NCBI GenBank assembly: GCA_050747525.1
Contig: JBOGOC010000024.1
Coordinates: 1-8,951 of the forward strand
DNA length: 8,951 nt
Direction: 5' to 3'
DNA from: JBOGOC01 sp050747525
GTDB taxonomy: Bacteria > Acidobacteriota > Polarisedimenticolia > JACPZX01 > DASXTC01
In this document: positions 5,938 to 8,951 of the stretch, piece after piece
Layout: every line of letters begins with the position of its first letter
How positions within the stretch are numbered: position 1 is the stretch's first letter
Notes under the pieces: generated by a model
What the model was told of the DNA's origin: nothing
Database searches by the model: none
Seen by the model: only the letters and a program-made list of their open reading frames with translations
Made by a program: the position numbers and the translations under genes

Positions 5938-7263
5938 ATGGGGTGTAGAAGCTACAGGAGCATTCAACTGCTCGGCCTGGCGATCGTGATGGTGCTGTTC
6001 ACGGTGCCGGCGATGGCCCAGGCTCCGTCGGTGTGCGATGGGATCGACTGCGACACTCTGCCGGACTCGATTTGCGACGCAGGCGGCTTCAAGGTGACGT
6101 TGACCGACTTCGTGGCTGCCGACGATCCCGCCAACCTGACTGGCAATGCGATTTACACGTACCAGGTCTGCAACCCGGTCCTGGGCGTGTGCAGCGGCGA
6201 TGGCACGTCGGCCTGCGACGACCACGACGATTGCACCAAGGGTGGCAACCCGCCCGGCGGGACCTGTAACCGTGAGTGCGCCGTGGATCTCGTCCGCGGA
6301 CTGAGCCACTTCGACGTCGACTTCCCCTCGCTGGGCGACACCTGCCTGTCCGACACCAACTTCGTCGGCGGGACCTGCGCGTGCGTGCCGGCCGGCGGCG
6401 GCTGCTCGGTCGACCCCGTCGTCGTCTTCGGCGACGGCTCCTGCCCGAACGACGGCACGGTCGCCAAGTGCGACAACACCACGCTCCCGGTCGGCAGCTG
6501 CATCGAGATGGTGCTGCAGATCAGCGGTGAAGAGGCCGAGCTGGGCCTGGGCGCCGCCATCGTGGTGAGCAAGGAATCGACCGACTGCAACGAGAGCTGT
6601 CTGGCCGGCCCGTCGTGCGAGCGCTGCGACGACGATACCGACGAAGGCGATGAGTGCCTGACCCGGACGCTCGGGTTCTGGGGCACCCATCCCTGGATCA
6701 CCAACAACTACGTGCCGGTCACGGTGTGCGGCCAGGAGCTGGTCTGCGACGGTCCGGACAACGGGGAGTCGAATCCCTCGTGCGGCTCGGGCACCTGCAA
6801 CGACGTCATGGAAGGTCTCGGCTCGGTCGGTGGTGAGCTGAGGAACGGCTCTGCCTACATCGCGATGGTGAAGCAGCTGACCGCGGCCAAGCTGAGCCTG
6901 GCCGCCACCGCGGCGGTGGCCGAGGGCGCGACCTGCTCCGACTTTGAATACGCCGGCCTCTCGATCCAGGAGTGGATCAGCAAGTGCGAGGGCTTCTGCG
7001 ACAAGAGCCAGTCGCAGATCAGCGGAAGCGGCTGCATCGAAGCGCTCGACGCGTTCAACAACTCCGAGGACACGGGCTTCGATCAGGCGCCTGCTCCGTT
7101 CGATCAGGCCCCCATCGATGACCATGGCAACGTGAGTGGCGCGGATCCGTCGGCCTTCACGGCTGCCCATGGTGGCGGCGTGGTGATCGGCAAGAACGTG
7201 CCGGGGCAGGGCGGACAGAACTGCGCCGCGGCTGCTGCCAAGAAGCCGAGCACACAGCAGTAG
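5938..7263 (+). CDS. Secreted cysteine-rich protein with GFWGTHP motif, function unknown
   Basis: This encodes 441 aa from ATG 5938, with GGGAG (5924-5928) 9 nt upstream. A signal peptide (SIQLLGLAIVMVLFTVPAMA) ends in AMA-QA, so the protein is exported by Sec. The mature chain holds about 30 cysteines, many in short C-x(n)-C clusters such as GTCACVPAGGGC and CERCDDDTDEGDEC, suggesting a disulfide-stabilised extracellular protein. Residues 241-258 (TRTLGFWGTHPWITNNYV) carry the T-x-GFW-x-x-HP motif seen in many uncharacterised secreted proteins of environmental bacteria. An acidic, Asn/Gly-rich middle is followed by an Ala-rich segment (about 305-325) and a doubled FDQAP near residue 382. The C-terminus (AAAAAKKPSTQQ) is low-complexity. 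No enzyme motif or anchor is visible. It is monocistronic: its own strong promoter, a long leader and a terminator follow each other closely, suggesting high, separately controlled expression. Confidence 0.9.
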   Translation: MGCRSYRSIQLLGLAIVMVLFTVPAMAQAPSVCDGIDCDTLPDSICDAGGFKVTLTDFVAADDPANLTGNAIYTYQVCNPVLGVCSGDGTSACDDHDDCTKGGNPPGGTCNRECAVDLVRGLSHFDVDFPSLGDTCLSDTNFVGGTCACVPAGGGCSVDPVVVFGDGSCPNDGTVAKCDNTTLPVGSCIEMVLQISGEEAELGLGAAIVVSKESTDCNESCLAGPSCERCDDDTDEGDECLTRTLGFWGTHPWITNNYVPVTVCGQELVCDGPDNGESNPSCGSGTCNDVMEGLGSVGGELRNGSAYIAMVKQLTAAKLSLAATAAVAEGATCSDFEYAGLSIQEWISKCEGFCDKSQSQISGSGCIEALDAFNNSEDTGFDQAPAPFDQAPIDDHGNVSGADPSAFTAAHGGGVVIGKNVPGQGGQNCAAAAAKKPSTQQ

Positions 7264-7293
7264 CTCTGGTGATGAAAGCAACTGAGTGAGATG

Positions 7294-7327
7294 CCGGGGC
7301 GGGCGATCAGCCCGCCCCGGTTTTTTT
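7294..7327 (+). terminator. Rho-independent terminator
   Basis: CCGGGGCGGGC (7294-7304) pairs perfectly with GCCCGCCCCGG (7310-7320) around loop GATCA, followed by seven T (7321-7327). It begins 30 nt after the TAG of the Cys-rich gene and separates it from the next gene. Confidence 0.95.
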
Positions 7328-7343
7328 GCGCGGAGCGCCAGAG

Positions 7344-8951
7344 TTGGACAAGACGCGTCTCATCCTGCTGAACATCCTGGTGTCGTGCGCCGGGGCCGCG
7401 GCTGGGCAGGCTGCGCCGCCGGCCGACGCGGGAGCGATCACCAGCTACGGGATGACCGGGTCGAGCGCTCCGTTCGTGGCCCTGTCGGGGGCCACGCGGG
7501 TGGCGGGCATCGAAGGCAATGACGCAGGCTCCGACGCCATCCCGGTGGGATTCACCTTCTGGTACATGGGGGTCCCCTACACCCAGGTGTGGGCCAACTC
7601 CAACGGATTCCTGTCCTTCAACGCGGCCGCCCCCACCACCTCCACGGCCAACATGCGCGCCAACGCCCTTTCGGGGAGCCCGGCCGCGCTGCGGCCTCTG
7701 GTGGCGCCGCTGTGGGACGACCTGAGCGGGGCCTCCTCCGGCGTGGCGTCGTATCTGACATCAGGGGATCCCGGCTCGCGCGTCTTCACGTTCGAGTGGC
7801 TGAACTGGAAGTGGAGCGGCACGGCCCTCTCGCCGGTCATCTCCATGCAGGTGCGTCTGCACGAAACCGACGGGCGCGTCGAGCTCGCCTACAGGCAGGA
7901 GGCCGGAGCGGTCAGCGCGGCGTCGGCGTCCATCGGGCTGGCGGCCACAGGGACCGGCTCGGGCAACTTCCTGTCGTTGCAGTCCACGGGGGCCGCCCCC
8001 ACGGTGAGCTCCGCCACCGAGGCGTCGAACCTGGCGGCGAAGCCCGCCACCGATCAGCTCTACACCTTCACGCCGCCGGCGGTGGCGCCCGGCGCCCCCA
8101 CCAATCTGATCTTCACCAGCGTCACGGGGACCTCCATGACGCTGAACTGGACCGACGTGGCCGGCGAAGCCGGCTACACGATCCTGCGCTCCACCGACGG
8201 GGTGAGTTACGCGTTCGCCGCCACCACGGCCGCGGGTACCGTGTCGTACGCGGCCGGCGGGCTGTCGCTGGGGACGACCTACCACTGGCAGGTGCACGCC
8301 GTGACCGTAGGGCTGGCCAGCGCGCCGCTGTCGGGCAGCCAGGCCACCACGCCGGCCGGCGAGGTGACGTGCGTGGGAGCGGGGGGCAACTGGAACGCGG
8401 GGGCCACCTGGAGCGGGGGTGCCATCCCGTCCCCAACCGACAACGTGACCATCACCGACGGCTGCACGGTGACCCTCAACGCGGCGGCCACCATCAACCG
8501 CCTGACGGTGGGCCAGGGAGCGTCGGGCGTGCTGCAGTTCGAGGCATCCCCGGCGCGCACGCTGACGGTCAACACCGACACGGTCATCGCGACGGGCGGG
8601 ACGCTGCAGTCGGCGGCCACCGGCACGGTCACGACCCATCAGCTTCAGGTGGGGGGCAGCCTCAACAACAACGGCACGCTCGACCTGAGCACCAACGCCA
8701 ACACCGCCGGGGCGGAGCTGCGTTTCACGGGAACCTCCGCCGCCACGTTCACCGGCACGGGCACCACGGATCTGCGGCTTCTGTCGCTCAGCAAGGGCGA
8801 CATCGGCACCGTGCTTCAGGTGAACCTGCCGTTCACCGTGCGCGGGGCCGCGGGCAGCGACCCGGTGGGCTTCCTGACCATCCCGCACGTGGGGACCCTG
8901 AGGCTGTCGGGGACCGCCACGTACGCCAGCAACCTGTTCACCAGCGCGGCG
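7344..8951 (+). CDS. Exported multidomain beta-rich protein with fibronectin type III domain (partial, C-terminus beyond right edge)
   Basis: The frame is open for 536 codons to the right edge. I chose TTG 7344: GGAG (7332-7335) lies 8 nt upstream and a signal peptide follows (MDKTRLILLNILVSCAGAAAGQA). No ATG lies near the N-terminus in this frame. Residues about 35-245 look like a secreted beta-sandwich, with GFTFWYMGVPYTQVWANSNG at 69 and an APLWDDL motif, a pattern seen in nidogen-like and related surface domains. Residues 249-338 are a fibronectin type III domain: PGAPTNLIF, MTLNWTDVAGEAGYTILRS, TTYHWQVHAV. From 343 on, GNWNAGATWSGGAIPSPTDN and VTITDGCTVTLN resemble a G8-like entry to a beta-helix. 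This is followed by Thr/Gly-rich repeats including LRFTGTSAATFTGTGTTDL. It is probably a large surface or secreted protein; catalytic function cannot be read. The gap after the terminator is only 16 nt and shows no clear promoter, so it may depend on read-through or a promoter inside the upstream gene. Confidence 0.85.
   Translation, partial: MDKTRLILLNILVSCAGAAAGQAAPPADAGAITSYGMTGSSAPFVALSGATRVAGIEGNDAGSDAIPVGFTFWYMGVPYTQVWANSNGFLSFNAAAPTTSTANMRANALSGSPAALRPLVAPLWDDLSGASSGVASYLTSGDPGSRVFTFEWLNWKWSGTALSPVISMQVRLHETDGRVELAYRQEAGAVSAASASIGLAATGTGSGNFLSLQSTGAAPTVSSATEASNLAAKPATDQLYTFTPPAVAPGAPTNLIFTSVTGTSMTLNWTDVAGEAGYTILRSTDGVSYAFAATTAAGTVSYAAGGLSLGTTYHWQVHAVTVGLASAPLSGSQATTPAGEVTCVGAGGNWNAGATWSGGAIPSPTDNVTITDGCTVTLNAAATINRLTVGQGASGVLQFEASPARTLTVNTDTVIATGGTLQSAATGTVTTHQLQVGGSLNNNGTLDLSTNANTAGAELRFTGTSAATFTGTGTTDLRLLSLSKGDIGTVLQVNLPFTVRGAAGSDPVGFLTIPHVGTLRLSGTATYASNLFTSAA

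Noticed and set aside
5803..7281. Minus-strand open frame of 492 codons opposite the Cys-rich gene
   Set aside because: Antisense shadow in GC-rich DNA. It has no recognisable domain and overlaps a convincing signal-peptide gene and its terminator.
7761..8888. Minus-strand open frame of 375 codons opposite the fibronectin-domain gene
   Set aside because: Arg/Gly-rich low-complexity translation with no motif, whereas the plus strand shows an Fn3 domain and a continuous open frame.

Overview
The window is GC-rich bacterial chromosomal DNA with six protein-coding units, four of which appear to use GTG or TTG starts. The gene types are a Gly-loop Ser/Thr kinase of the 'GPYEIVAPLGAGGMGE' type, a giant propeller sensor kinase, FG-GAP repeat proteins and large secreted beta-rich proteins. 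Together they suggest a soil or sediment lineage such as Acidobacteriota, Eisenbacteria or a deltaproteobacterial/myxobacterial relative. This placement is inference from gene style only; there is no rRNA or other phylogenetic marker.

Left half (1-5528), all on the minus strand. A truncated N-terminal piece of a Ser/Thr kinase (5528-5214) is followed by a 956-aa two-component sensor kinase. The kinase has a periplasmic Reg_prop beta-propeller, a Y_Y_Y domain, one membrane helix, HisKA_3 and HATPase_c. Next comes its likely partner, a NarL/FixJ-type response regulator, and then an exported FG-GAP/VCBS-repeat protein that runs off the left edge. Two near-identical palindromes (14 of 16 bases shared) lie in the two gaps of this cluster, one near the regulator start and one upstream of the FG-GAP gene. 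The better copy has the 7-2-7 geometry known for NarL-family sites. This suggests autoregulation and control of the FG-GAP gene, but it is untested.

Middle (5529-5937), no convincing gene. It holds a very good sigma70-type promoter pointing right (TTGACA, 17 nt, TATAAG) and then a 280-nt leader with several hairpins. I could not assign the leader to a known riboswitch class.

Right half (5938-8951), plus strand. A secreted, very cysteine-rich 441-aa protein of unknown function carries a 'GFWGTHP' motif and ends at a textbook rho-independent terminator. Only 16 nt past the terminator's T-tract begins a second exported protein: a beta-sandwich region, a fibronectin type III domain, and a G8-like/beta-helix-like region, open at the right edge.

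Overall this looks like a sensory and cell-surface region: one transmembrane signalling pair surrounded by three exported proteins. No mobile element, CRISPR array, tRNA or rRNA was seen.
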